Assembly: GCF_019749295.1 (NCBI RefSeq)
Contig: NZ_JACWFG010000015.1
Coordinates: 62,001 to 126,000, forward strand
Direction: 5' to 3'
DNA: 64,000 nucleotides
DNA from: Neobacillus niacini
Lineage (GTDB): Bacteria > Bacillota > Bacilli > Bacillales > Cytobacillaceae
Shown: in pieces, positions 17,408 to 25,969 of the stretch
Position numbering within the stretch: the stretch's first letter is position 1
How the letters are laid out: the number at the start of each line of letters is the position of its first letter
The notes under the pieces: generated by a model
Seen by the model: the letters and a program-made list of their open reading frames with translations, nothing else
Told to the model about the DNA's origin: nothing
The model's database searches: none
Position numbers and translations under genes: made by a program

Positions 17408-18982
17408 ATGATTCTAGAGGAGTTTCTGCACAACTTGCATTTTGACATTGATAAGGCAAGCATAGCTAATTGGGAAGTGGATTGGGAGGATAAACCACTT
17501 CCTTATAAACTATATCGCGGATTGCCTGTGTTCCCATTATCCCTAGAAGTACCACTGACACCTGAAGACCTGAAGAGACCCCTTATGCCAGACCTGCGTC
17601 AAATCGGTCATTTTCTTTGGTATGTTTACGGCCTTACTCAAGTTAGCCAATCTGTCTTAAGTTTGGATGCTACAGACCATTCAGACGTCATGGATTTGTA
17701 CAGACGGTTTGCTCCTTCAGGTGGAGCGCTGTATCCAAATGAATTATACGTTTATTTAAAAATCGAGAATTTGCCAATAGGGGTATATCATTATGATGTG
17801 GCACACCATCGCTTAGTATTGCTGCGAGAAGGAAATTTTGATTCCTATATTGCCAGGGCTCTTGGTAATCGTTGTGACATTTCAGCATGTTTTGGGACGG
17901 TTTTTGTATCGACGATGTTTTGGAAAAACTTTTTTAAATACAATAACTTTTCCTACCGTCTGCAGGGATTGGATGCAGGTGTGTTGATGGGACAGTTGTT
18001 GGAAGTATCGAAAGTGTTTGGCTTCGAAACGGGGGTATACTTCCAATTTCTTGATCGGGCCATAAATCATTTGCTTGGGCTGTCTGAAAGCGAGGAGACC
18101 GTCTATTCGATCATCCCTCTATCGGTAGAACCTACCATATGGTCAGCTAATGGGAGCGAAAGAGACAGGATCGTTTCTGCAGCAGAGATATGCCAAGAAT
18201 TGACACAGATTCAACCAGACCACTACGTCCGGTCACAGAAAATTAAAGAGTATCCGATGTTAACGAAGGTAAATGAAGCGTCCATGCTGGATTCTACAAC
18301 TTTGTTTACCGTAATCGAGGCAAAGGAGAATAGTAGTTGTGAGGGTCAAACAGTAGCTCTGCCATTTGCCGAGAGGTTGTCCTATGATTTGGGTTCTGTT
18401 TGTCGAAAGCGATTTTCTCCAGATATGGATTTCACTTTAGGAAAGGTAAGTCAAATTGAATTGGCAAACCTGTTACATGAGGCAATGGAGTCCTTTCTAT
18501 ATCGAAATGATTTGGTTGCTGCGCATGAGAGGCATGAGCCACGTGTCTCACTTAATGTCTGTTTATATAATGTTGAAGGAATTCCTAATGGTGCTTACCA
18601 CTATGACAGCACTGCTCATGCATTACATCAGGTTCAACCAGGGGATCATCGACTCCTGCTGCAATCTGGTATGTCGTTAAATAATGTGAATTTGCTCCAA
18701 GTGCCACTGTGCATACATGTTACAGGAGATAAGGATTACTATAAAAACGCACTCGGATACAGAGGCTACCGCATCCAACAAATGGAGGCAGGAATGCTGC
18801 TGCAGCGATTACTTTTATTGGCAGCAGCCAGTGGAATGGGGGGGCATCCGCTCCTTGGGTATGATTCCAACCTGTGTGATGAACTTTACAAGTTGGCCCC
18901 GCAAGAAAAAACCAGCTTAATCCAAATTCCAATCGGTCCCTACCGAAACCGCCCATGGTTAATGGGAGGAATGCGTAGTTAA
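17408..18982 (+). CDS. SagB-type FMN dehydrogenase with two nitroreductase domains
   Basis: It oxidises thiazolines to aromatic thiazoles using FMN. At 524 residues it holds two nitroreductase-like domains: about 60-270 (RFAPSGGALYPNELYVYL, then LQGLDAGVLMGQLLEVSKVFG) and about 310-520 (IPNGAYHYDS, then IQQMEAGMLLQRLLLLAAASGMGG). The SGGALYP motif is typical of SagB. It starts at an ATG behind AGGAGG, 24 nt after the YcaO gene, and a terminator follows, so it closes the operon. The set completes the B, C and D functions of a TOMM synthetase. Confidence 0.92.
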   Translation: MILEEFLHNLHFDIDKASIANWEVDWEDKPLPYKLYRGLPVFPLSLEVPLTPEDLKRPLMPDLRQIGHFLWYVYGLTQVSQSVLSLDATDHSDVMDLYRRFAPSGGALYPNELYVYLKIENLPIGVYHYDVAHHRLVLLREGNFDSYIARALGNRCDISACFGTVFVSTMFWKNFFKYNNFSYRLQGLDAGVLMGQLLEVSKVFGFETGVYFQFLDRAINHLLGLSESEETVYSIIPLSVEPTIWSANGSERDRIVSAAEICQELTQIQPDHYVRSQKIKEYPMLTKVNEASMLDSTTLFTVIEAKENSSCEGQTVALPFAERLSYDLGSVCRKRFSPDMDFTLGKVSQIELANLLHEAMESFLYRNDLVAAHERHEPRVSLNVCLYNVEGIPNGAYHYDSTAHALHQVQPGDHRLLLQSGMSLNNVNLLQVPLCIHVTGDKDYYKNALGYRGYRIQQMEAGMLLQRLLLLAAASGMGGHPLLGYDSNLCDELYKLAPQEKTSLIQIPIGPYRNRPWLMGGMRS

Positions 18983-18997
18983 TAGCTTTACTAGATT

Positions 18998-19030
18998 AAA
19001 GGAGGGTGATTTTACTATTACTCTCCTTTT
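18998..19030 (+). terminator. Terminator of the TOMM operon
   Basis: AAAGGAGGGTGA (18998-19009) pairs, with two G-T wobbles, to TTACTCTCCTTTT (19018-19030), 16 nt after the sagB-like stop. Confidence 0.75.
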
Positions 19031-19209
19031 GTCTGCTTGCATAGGAATTAATCCCCATGTTATCAATAATTGAGTAGGTACCTAGATTTGTTTTATTATA
19101 TGTCTATTTAAAAATTTTTTTATTGCTTTAAAGTTGTAACAATTATTTGTAATATGAGAGTTAAGGAGAAATTACAGAATCCGATATACATAAGGGAAGT
19201 GAATGTAAT

Positions 19210-19644
19210 ATGTTTAAAATTTGGAATATTGAGAAGATTATTGAAGATACACTAGAAATGCACCATTTAGATATTAACTATGAAATTAATAATAAACTCC
19301 CTGTACCCATGAGTTATAACGTATCGACAACCACGATAAAATTTAATTACCTTCAAGTTAACGGGTATATAAGTAAAATTAGAATAAAAGAGACAGATGA
19401 AAACCTTGTAAAAATTATGCTTTACCATGTGATAGGATATTACATAGATTTTAAGAAAAACAAACATGATTTAAGAACGCTCAAGTATGGTGAGGACGAC
19501 GAAATCGCAATGCTTAAAACAACCATAGAAACGAATGCTTGGGAATATGGGCGAACATTGGTCCCTGAGCCACTTTTACAGTCTTATGATCAGGTGCGCG
19601 AATTAGATAAAGAATTAATAAACGGTCGATTAACAAACATATAA
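19210..19644 (+). CDS. Hypothetical protein, 144 aa
   Basis: This acidic, soluble protein has a GGAAG site before its ATG. The segment LYHVIGYYIDF followed by a charged helix and WEYGRTLVPEPLLQSY is reminiscent of ImmA/IrrE-like proteins with the HExxH zinc site lost, but that is a weak resemblance and I do not assign a family. It stands alone after the bacteriocin operon; a link to immunity is possible only by position. Confidence 0.7.
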   Translation: MFKIWNIEKIIEDTLEMHHLDINYEINNKLPVPMSYNVSTTTIKFNYLQVNGYISKIRIKETDENLVKIMLYHVIGYYIDFKKNKHDLRTLKYGEDDEIAMLKTTIETNAWEYGRTLVPEPLLQSYDQVRELDKELINGRLTNI

Positions 19645-19728
19645 TGCTACATTTTTCCTTACGGTTAAGAGATAGCTAGAGGGTTTTAGAATATTGATAA
19701 CATACAAGTACGGAGGAGGTTCTTATGG

Positions 19729-20682
19729 ATGGACCATTTCCCACCCCTTATTAAAATCTCAGAGGACATTTATCAGCTGGTTGTTCGGTATCCGTTTGGA
19801 ATGTTTGAAATGAATAGTTTTCTATTTAAAGGAGAAAACGGATTTACAATAGTGGATACAGGCAGTGAATCGAAAGAATCAATCGAACTTTGGGAGAAAA
19901 CAGTATCATCGGGAATGAAAATTGAAAAATTAGTATTAACACATGCCCATCCAGATCATATTGGTCTTGCCGGATGGTTTCAGGAAACTCACCACGTTCC
20001 GGTCTTTATATCAAGTTTAGGCTATAAAGAAATCAATAATAGACGGAAAAATGAGAGGCCAAATTGGATTCACAGCTTTTTAAAGTCACACGGTAGTCCT
20101 GAAATTCATCCAAACTTGGGGAATTCAGAAGCCGCGGCCTTTGAATTTGAACCGGATGGATTATTTGAAAACCAGCAAAGTATTATGCTAGGAAACGAGA
20201 CCTATGAAACCATTTGGACTCCTGGTCATTCATTCGATCATTTCTGTTTTTATAATCAGAATCAGCAGGTGATGTTGACAGGAGATCATGTTTTAGCTGG
20301 ACTTTCTCCAATTGTAGCTCTTTGGTCAGAGAAGGACGAGAATCCAATAAAGGATAATTATGCTTCTCTTGAAAAATTAAAAGCTTATTCTACCAAACTA
20401 GCTCTCCCAGGTCATGGTGAACTCATTTACGACCTGAACGATCGGATAGAAGAAATGATAAAGAGTCACACCTTTCGCTTACACCAAATCTTAGATTTTG
20501 TTGGAGAAAGTGAAAAAACATCGTGGCAAGTTTGTCAGGAAATCTATGGTGCATTAGGATTCCCGAAATTTTTTGCACCATTAATGGCAACTATTGCCCG
20601 GCTTGTGTACCTTGAAAAGAGCGGTGAGGTCCAAAGTGAGATGAAAAACGGAAAGTGGCATTATAAATCTATCAAGTTGTAA
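19729..20682 (+). CDS. MBL-fold metallo-hydrolase
   Basis: This 317-residue metallo-beta-lactamase-fold enzyme has the metal motif THAHPDHIG (about 78-86), the next metal histidine in TPGHSFDH, the bridging aspartate in LTGDHVL and the last histidine in LPGHGE. The C-terminal helical extension resembles glyoxalase II-like/beta-lactamase-related hydrolases of Bacillus. The start is ATG 19729, 9 nt after GGAGGAGG; an overlapping ATG at 19725 opens a frame of only nine codons. The substrate is unknown. Confidence 0.9.
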   Translation: MDHFPPLIKISEDIYQLVVRYPFGMFEMNSFLFKGENGFTIVDTGSESKESIELWEKTVSSGMKIEKLVLTHAHPDHIGLAGWFQETHHVPVFISSLGYKEINNRRKNERPNWIHSFLKSHGSPEIHPNLGNSEAAAFEFEPDGLFENQQSIMLGNETYETIWTPGHSFDHFCFYNQNQQVMLTGDHVLAGLSPIVALWSEKDENPIKDNYASLEKLKAYSTKLALPGHGELIYDLNDRIEEMIKSHTFRLHQILDFVGESEKTSWQVCQEIYGALGFPKFFAPLMATIARLVYLEKSGEVQSEMKNGKWHYKSIKL

Positions 20683-20708
20683 TCTGTGGGACATTAACTT
20701 GATAAAAA

Positions 20709-20751
20709 AAACAAGTTCCTAAGCTTGATGCAAGGGGACTTGTTTATTTTT
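20709..20751 (+). terminator. Intrinsic terminator
   Basis: AAACAAGT (20709-20716), extended by TCC, pairs with GGACTTGTTT (to 20745). The right arm leads into TATTTTT. Confidence 0.75.
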
Positions 20752-20922
20752 AAAATTCCTATATTATTACCTGTAACCATTAGAAACAGCCTCTGTTCTG
20801 GTGGTAGTTTGAAAAAGTAACTGTATGTTGACAAAGAATAAGACACATACTTACCATATGGTTATTAATGTATTTTTTGCATATATTATAGTGTTTTTTG
20901 AAAGAATCAGGAGGAATACATA

Positions 20923-21210
20923 ATGCGTAATGAAGAATATGAAGTATTGCTGAGAAAAACAGTTGAGGTTGCTCCGGAATGGATGATAAATGATATTCAG
21001 GATATTCTGAATAAAGATGGTTCACATGCTGGGGTTAGTTATGTCATTTCTCAACTTCACGAACGATATACGTTCAGCCTCAAACATATATTGTCGGCTA
21101 TCAACTTTTCAGATGAATGGGCAAAGGTTTCAAGAGAACGCCTTAGTTTTATTGATAATAATATCGATGTTATTGTTGCTTTGTATCATGATATGAAAGC
21201 CAAACGGTGA
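20923..21210 (+). CDS. Hypothetical protein, 95 aa
   Basis: A CAGGAGG site lies 9 nt before the ATG, and a terminator follows. The predicted protein is helical and charged (for example APEWMINDIQDILNK and HILSAINFSDEWAKVSRERL). No motif was recognised. It is monocistronic and faces the MerR-like gene across a shared terminator region. Confidence 0.75.
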   Translation: MRNEEYEVLLRKTVEVAPEWMINDIQDILNKDGSHAGVSYVISQLHERYTFSLKHILSAINFSDEWAKVSRERLSFIDNNIDVIVALYHDMKAKR

Positions 21211-21240
21211 AAAACGTCTAACCATATAAAATTTCTATAA

Positions 21241-21265
21241 AAAGGAACTGCTGCAGTTCCTTTTT
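21241..21265 (+). terminator. Intrinsic terminator
   Basis: AAAGGAACTGC (21241-21251) pairs with GCAGTTCCTTT (21253-21263), followed by TTC, between the convergent 95-aa gene and the MerR-like gene. Confidence 0.75.
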
Positions 21266-21307
21266 CTTATGCTCTAGCAAATATTTGTGTAACTTATGCC
21301 AACCTTA

Positions 21308-21856
21308 TTACCAGAATTTCCACCATTTCTGTTGTCGGGTTGCTGCAATTTGATTTCGTGTTTCTTCAAACATCCTATTACTGCCTTCTAGTAGTTCCTC
21401 AGTATGTTCTACTTTTTTCAGAATTTGATTTATTTTTTCTTCTAAGTAGGCCTCCCGAACAGCTTTTTCCTTCAAGAGTTTAATTAAATCTTGGTTGATT
21501 TGCTCTAAATGTTCCATACGCTCTAACAATTCATCACCATTACGATCGTGTGCAACTCTATGATCAGACTCAGATTGGTCCGTTTCTTCCTCCACGGGAG
21601 ATACTTGGATATTTTCTTCAGAAATCCACGTCATGACGGCTTGTGCTGAAAGTTCCAATGTCATTCCCTCTTGCTTAATGAATTCAATGAGTTTACGGAG
21701 AGTGATAAGATCATGATCAGCATAGCTTCTGTGGCCTCTATGATTTCGTTGAATGAGATAGCCATGACCTTCTAGGAGAGTCGCATATTTGCGTAATGTA
21801 TTACTATCCATTCCAAGTCGTTCTTGTACTTCCCCTGGTGAATATATTTTCGTCAT
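21308..21856 (-). CDS. MerR-like HTH protein with coiled-coil tail (DUF3967-type)
   Basis: Residues 4-70 form a MerR/RacA-type winged helix (YSPGEVQERLGMDSNTLRKYATLLEGHGY, then NHRGHRSYADHDL). A long charged coiled coil follows (about 100-165, with MEHLEQINQDLIKLLKEK) and the last residues are WWKFW. I recall this ending from DUF3967-type proteins of Bacillus chromosomes and plasmids. There are no effector-binding cysteines, so it is unlikely to be a metal sensor; a DNA-binding structural or regulatory role is more likely. It is divergent from the UvrA-like gene, with 278 bp between them. Confidence 0.82.
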   Translation of the reverse strand: MTKIYSPGEVQERLGMDSNTLRKYATLLEGHGYLIQRNHRGHRSYADHDLITLRKLIEFIKQEGMTLELSAQAVMTWISEENIQVSPVEEETDQSESDHRVAHDRNGDELLERMEHLEQINQDLIKLLKEKAVREAYLEEKINQILKKVEHTEELLEGSNRMFEETRNQIAATRQQKWWKFW

Positions 21857-22134
21857 CCCATTACACCTCCGCTATAACATGTCTATATAAACTCATTATA
21901 TACAAGAGATTTTTAAGAATTTGTCGAACCAACAGAATCTCACACATTTGTAATTAGACTGTTAACTGCTTGAGACATCTAGTAATAAATTAATCATACA
22001 AAAACTCTGAAACACTGAGCTAAGGCTTTTAAAGAGAAGAAAACAGTTTATTAAATAAAAGAATGTAAACGTTTTTACTATCATTAACGTATTAACTAAT
22101 AGGTATGCTATTATAAATAAATGAAATTGAGAGA

Positions 22135-25100
22135 ATGGAGATGGTGCTATTGAAAATTAATTCATTAATCGCCAACAATATCAACAAAATAGATGCCTTC
22201 ATACCTGTAGATAAATCATTAGGAATTGCGGGTTTATCTGGGTCTGGTAAAACAACCTTTTGTCAAACAATTGGGGAAGAAGCCAAGAAGCGTCTGGTTT
22301 CCTTATTGCCGAAGGCTGAGTATCAATATCTATTTTCCAACATCATGGAAACGAACTTCAGTGCCATCAAGATGGAAGACATGCCATTAGTGCTTTTTCT
22401 CGGAAAATCATCCATTTCCTCCAATCCACGATCCACCATTGGAACACATACTGGCGTTTTTAAGGAGATTCGTGAAACACTTGCAGAAAAATTTCATCTT
22501 TCTCCAGAAGTATTTTCATTTAATAATGCATTAGGCTGGTGTCCTGATTGTAAAGGACGCGGAACAACCAAAAATGTCGAATGCCCCAAGTGTAAGGGCA
22601 GGCGTTTTAGTCAAGAAGTAGAGCAATATATGCTTGAATTATTCGATCAACCACATAGTATTTCCGATATCAACAACTTAAGCGTTGAATCTATTCTATC
22701 ATTAGCAGAAGATTTAAATATCAGCGAAGGAAAAATACATATTCTCAAAAATATTGCCAATATGAATATTGGTTACTTAACCTTAAATCGGATTATGGGC
22801 ACGTTGTCAGGGGGGGAAATAACTCGCCTGTACCTGGCAGAATTCATGGCTGCAAGTGAAAATACGGTTATTATTATCGATGAAATCTCCGTAGGCCTTG
22901 ATCATCACACATTACTCAAGATCTTAGAACAGATTAGAAAATTGGGTTTTAAGAATCAAATTTGGCTTATTGATCATTCTGACACGGTGCTAGATGCGAC
23001 GGATAATCAAGTGTTCTTTGGACCTGGGAGCGGTAAATATGGCGGGAAAATAGTAGAAGAATCACCGCGTCCACAACCAATTCTATGGGAACGAAATCCA
23101 TCAAAGCCGACAGAGTTTTACCAATTTAAAGACCTGTACTGCCGTAATATTCAAATCAAGGAAATTCAGATCCCTAAAAACAGACTTGTTACCTTTACGG
23201 GTGAATCAGGAAGTGGTAAATCTACACTGGTTAATGAGTGTATCGCTAAAGATTTCGTGAAACGGTATCCAAAAGACAAATTGGTAATCGTGGGACAGGA
23301 TCGAAACCAATCGATTACCAGTCGATCAACACTTGCAACCTTTCTTGATATTAAAAGAAAACTAACAAAATACAGTGAAGAGATTGGTGATATTTTTCAA
23401 AGGTCCATTGAAGATATCATTCATGAGCTGCCAAATGAAGACATAGCTCATAAACGATTGAGCCTTTTAATAAAACTCGGTCTCGGCTATTTAACATTAG
23501 AAAGAAAGACTCAAACTCTATCAACGGGTGAATTTCAATGTGTTCACTTGGTTTCTGAGCTGTTTGCAAACATTAGGAATCCACATACACTGTTTATTTT
23601 TGACGAGCCTTCAAAAGGTTTATCACAAAATATCTTAAACCAGTTCATCGATAGTGTTCGTGTCATTCTTGAGGATGAATCAGTATCCATCATGATGATT
23701 GAACACAATGCTTATATGCTAGAAAGCTCTGATTTTATCGTAGATTTTGGACCGAGGCAGATAGAACCGGTTCAGTACCTAAATGTCTTAAGTCATGAAG
23801 ATTATTATCGTCAAAAAAACAGTGAAGATCATGCCGCTCCTGTACAAATATCGTCGAAGCTTACTCTGCAAAACGGCATTCACTATGTAGAAGAAAATCA
23901 AATTGCCACTTTTAAAAATGCCGAAAACGTCTATAAGGGCGGTATCTTAAAAAGCTTATCATCCATGGCTCGATTGATATATGGTGAGTACGAATCGGAT
24001 ACGATTGCTCCTGTCATTGCGATTGACCTTGAAAGACATTTGTATAGTCAATATAGTTTTCTTTATGAAATTGGCGGTTTGATTAACCATATTATAGCTA
24101 GTAATCCAACCAATAAAGACACTAGAAGCTTTGATTTTTACCATCAAGATAATCATTGCCCTTGCTGTTCTGGCCGTCGGATAATTGATAGGTTTGACTT
24201 TGATGTTGTCATCCAAGATAAAAGTGTTCCTTTCTGGGATGGATTACTGCATCCAGACGTAATGGAGGTATTAAAATGGTACCAATATCCAAAGATACAA
24301 TTCTTATTTGATGAGATCAAGAATGAACTTGGTCAGGATATCAGTAAAAGCTATAACGAGATGACTGAAGCAGAAAAGCATACTTTTTTATATGGGTATT
24401 GGGAAAAGTCATTTTATGATAAAGCCGGAAAGGCTTCGCGTACGTGGGAAGGCTTTAATCTTATTCTTAGTCGTTACATGTTTATCTCTAAATCGATTAT
24501 TAAGGAGCAGATGAAGGAATCGAAAGAATTGATTACCTGTCCCGTCTGTCAAGGAACCGTGCTAAACCATCATAAGAAACTGAAATTTGGCGATAATGAT
24601 ATTCGCGAGATTATTCACATGCCACTGAATAAGGTCATCGAAACAGCAGGGGAATTACCAGAACTTGAAAAAATAAAGTCGATTGTTGGCGGGGAAATGG
24701 TGCTCACGGAAGATGTCTCATTACTTCCTAGGGAAACACAAGTTGCTTTAAAATTGCTTGAACTAGAACTATCCAGTTTCGTCGGCTATGAAGTGGTTTT
24801 ACAAAATGCCTTACCATTTTGGGATCAAATAAAAAACAATATCGAAGCCATTAGCAGCAAGAATCTAGTGACCATTTGTGATTTTCCCAATATTACCGAA
24901 ACACGTGAAATGATTATTGATAAATATTTCACCAATGGAAAATACAAAAAGCTCACGTATGTCTATGAAGCGTTCGGTTACAAAAAGATTGTTACTCAAA
25001 TTAATAAAATTAAAGCAGCTCATAAATGTCCATTCTGTAATGGGAAAAAGGTCATTTCTGAAGATAATCTTCATGATGGAGTTCATAAACTTTCTGTTCC

Positions 25101-25320
25101 ATGTGTAAGTTGTCACGCCAGCGGCATTAATGATGAAGGCCGTAAGGAAATCGTCGAAGGAATTGATGTCCAAACCTGGCTTACTGGAACCGTAAGAGAT
25201 GTTGTTGCTGAAAATCTACGAACCGAAGAGGTTGCAGACATTCCTATTTTCAATCGGATTCGCGAGTTGAATAAACGCGATATGAAGGCCGTTTATCAAG
25301 CACTTGAGCAAAATAATTAA
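22135..25320 (+). CDS. UvrA-like ABC ATPase with three UvrA-related modules
   Basis: At 1061 residues this is a UvrA relative, but not the repair UvrA. Module 1 has Walker A GLSGSGKTT (33-41), a zinc hairpin (C136, C139, C150, C153), signature LSGGE (223-227) and Walker B VIIIDE. Module 2 has Walker A GESGSGKST (356-364), an altered signature LSTGE (462-466) and Walker B LFIFDE. Residues about 580-1061 resemble a third, degenerate module: no P-loop lysine motif, LPRETQ where LSGGEAQ would be, but CxxC pairs at 675/678, 802/805, 965/968 and 990/993. GGAG before the TTG at 22150 makes that start as likely as ATG 22135. It stands alone between terminators. A role in antibiotic resistance, DNA binding or defence is possible but not shown. 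Confidence 0.85.
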   Translation: MEMVLLKINSLIANNINKIDAFIPVDKSLGIAGLSGSGKTTFCQTIGEEAKKRLVSLLPKAEYQYLFSNIMETNFSAIKMEDMPLVLFLGKSSISSNPRSTIGTHTGVFKEIRETLAEKFHLSPEVFSFNNALGWCPDCKGRGTTKNVECPKCKGRRFSQEVEQYMLELFDQPHSISDINNLSVESILSLAEDLNISEGKIHILKNIANMNIGYLTLNRIMGTLSGGEITRLYLAEFMAASENTVIIIDEISVGLDHHTLLKILEQIRKLGFKNQIWLIDHSDTVLDATDNQVFFGPGSGKYGGKIVEESPRPQPILWERNPSKPTEFYQFKDLYCRNIQIKEIQIPKNRLVTFTGESGSGKSTLVNECIAKDFVKRYPKDKLVIVGQDRNQSITSRSTLATFLDIKRKLTKYSEEIGDIFQRSIEDIIHELPNEDIAHKRLSLLIKLGLGYLTLERKTQTLSTGEFQCVHLVSELFANIRNPHTLFIFDEPSKGLSQNILNQFIDSVRVILEDESVSIMMIEHNAYMLESSDFIVDFGPRQIEPVQYLNVLSHEDYYRQKNSEDHAAPVQISSKLTLQNGIHYVEENQIATFKNAENVYKGGILKSLSSMARLIYGEYESDTIAPVIAIDLERHLYSQYSFLYEIGGLINHIIASNPTNKDTRSFDFYHQDNHCPCCSGRRIIDRFDFDVVIQDKSVPFWDGLLHPDVMEVLKWYQYPKIQFLFDEIKNELGQDISKSYNEMTEAEKHTFLYGYWEKSFYDKAGKASRTWEGFNLILSRYMFISKSIIKEQMKESKELITCPVCQGTVLNHHKKLKFGDNDIREIIHMPLNKVIETAGELPELEKIKSIVGGEMVLTEDVSLLPRETQVALKLLELELSSFVGYEVVLQNALPFWDQIKNNIEAISSKNLVTICDFPNITETREMIIDKYFTNGKYKKLTYVYEAFGYKKIVTQINKIKAAHKCPFCNGKKVISEDNLHDGVHKLSVPCVSCHASGINDEGRKEIVEGIDVQTWLTGTVRDVVAENLRTEEVADIPIFNRIRELNKRDMKAVYQALEQNN

Positions 25321-25330
25321 ATGGTAGAAA

Positions 25331-25369
25331 TAACGCATTTGCAATACATAATTGCAAGTGCGTTATTTT
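25331..25369 (+). terminator. Intrinsic terminator of the UvrA-like gene
   Basis: The arms TAACGCATTTGCAAT (25331-25345) and ATTGCAAGTGCGTTA (25351-25365) are complementary except for one mismatch and run into TTTTGG. Confidence 0.85.
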
Positions 25370-25390
25370 GGTAAAGTACTTATCGATTCA

Positions 25391-25647
25391 AACAAGCGAT
25401 GAGAGCCCGTAACTTTAAAAAAGTGAAGATGCGGTCACTCATAAGAGTTATGAGAACCCGTAATCTTATAAAAAGGGTAGAAGCGTCACTCATAAGAGTT
25501 ATGAGAACCCGTAATCTTATAAAAAGGGTAGAGGCGGTCACTCATAAGAGCGATGAGAGCCCGTAATCTAATAAAAAGTGAAGATGCGGTCACTCATAAG
25601 AGCGATGAGAGCCCGTAATCTTATAAAAAAGGTAGAAGCGGTCACTC
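25391..25647. repeat. Tandem repeat array A: five units of 51-52 bp
   Basis: The unit contains GATGAGAGCCCGTAATCTTA and GCGGTCACTCATAAGAG. Equivalent bases fall at 25396, 25447, 25498, 25550 and 25602 (steps 51, 51, 52, 52). Each junction carries a small inverted repeat, CTCAT...ATGAG. Units vary at a few positions, so the array is not a recent exact expansion. It lies between the UvrA-like gene and a convergent small gene. Confidence 0.9.
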
Positions 25648-25666
25648 AACACCTAAGAACACTCCT

Positions 25667-25831
25667 TCATAACTCTGATGAAGGTTCATTTTTTTCAATA
25701 TCCGTATAATAGATGATTTCAGAGAGAATTTTACATCCATCCACTTTATCGTACTTCTCCCAAGCCTCGTCTTTATTTTCATACTCAAACATTTTGATGC
25801 TGTCTGCTGAATAAAGTGTCAAAATCCACAC
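25667..25831 (-). CDS. Small conserved-looking protein, 54 aa
   Basis: The minus-strand frame starts with GTG at 25831, 8 nt after AAGGGAG, and stops at 25667. The protein starts MWILTLYSADSIKMFEYENK and continues with DEAWEKYDKVDGCKILSEIIYY. I recall a family of about 50-residue Bacillus proteins of this type (WI-T-YS..I-MFE...EA......GCKILSE) of unknown function. The reading frame shows normal amino acid composition and a good ribosome site. It is easily missed because of its size and GTG start. Confidence 0.72.
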   Translation of the reverse strand: MWILTLYSADSIKMFEYENKDEAWEKYDKVDGCKILSEIIYYTDIEKNEPSSEL

Positions 25832-25873
25832 ATTCTCATCTCCCTTAGTAAGGTTTATGGTAAGGATTCCTAA

Positions 25874-25969
25874 TTACTTTACAAATAGATCAAAACCGAT
25901 GGAAATAAGCCAGCCGACAGCAAGAGTAACCGTGAGATATGTACCGATATAAAGTAATAGTTCCGCCAT
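25874..25969 (-). CDS. Single-pass membrane miniprotein, 31 aa
   Basis: An AAGGAGGAAGC site lies directly before the ATG (complement of 25967-25969); the stop is at 25874. The product, which starts MAELLLYIGTYLTVTLAVGW and ends IGFDLFVK, has one hydrophobic helix over nearly its whole length and a Lys at the end. It is probably co-transcribed with the 54-aa gene downstream (43 nt gap). Function is unknown; it may be a membrane modulator or a type I toxin-like peptide. Confidence 0.62.
   Translation of the reverse strand: MAELLLYIGTYLTVTLAVGWLISIGFDLFVK

Noticed and set aside
22135..25320. Canonical repair UvrA
   Set aside because: The order of modules, the length, the LSTGE signature and the degenerate third part do not fit UvrA, and no uvrB is adjacent.
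25391..25647. CRISPR-like regular repeats
   Set aside because: The whole 51-52 bp unit repeats without unique spacers, and no cas genes are present; this is a tandem array.
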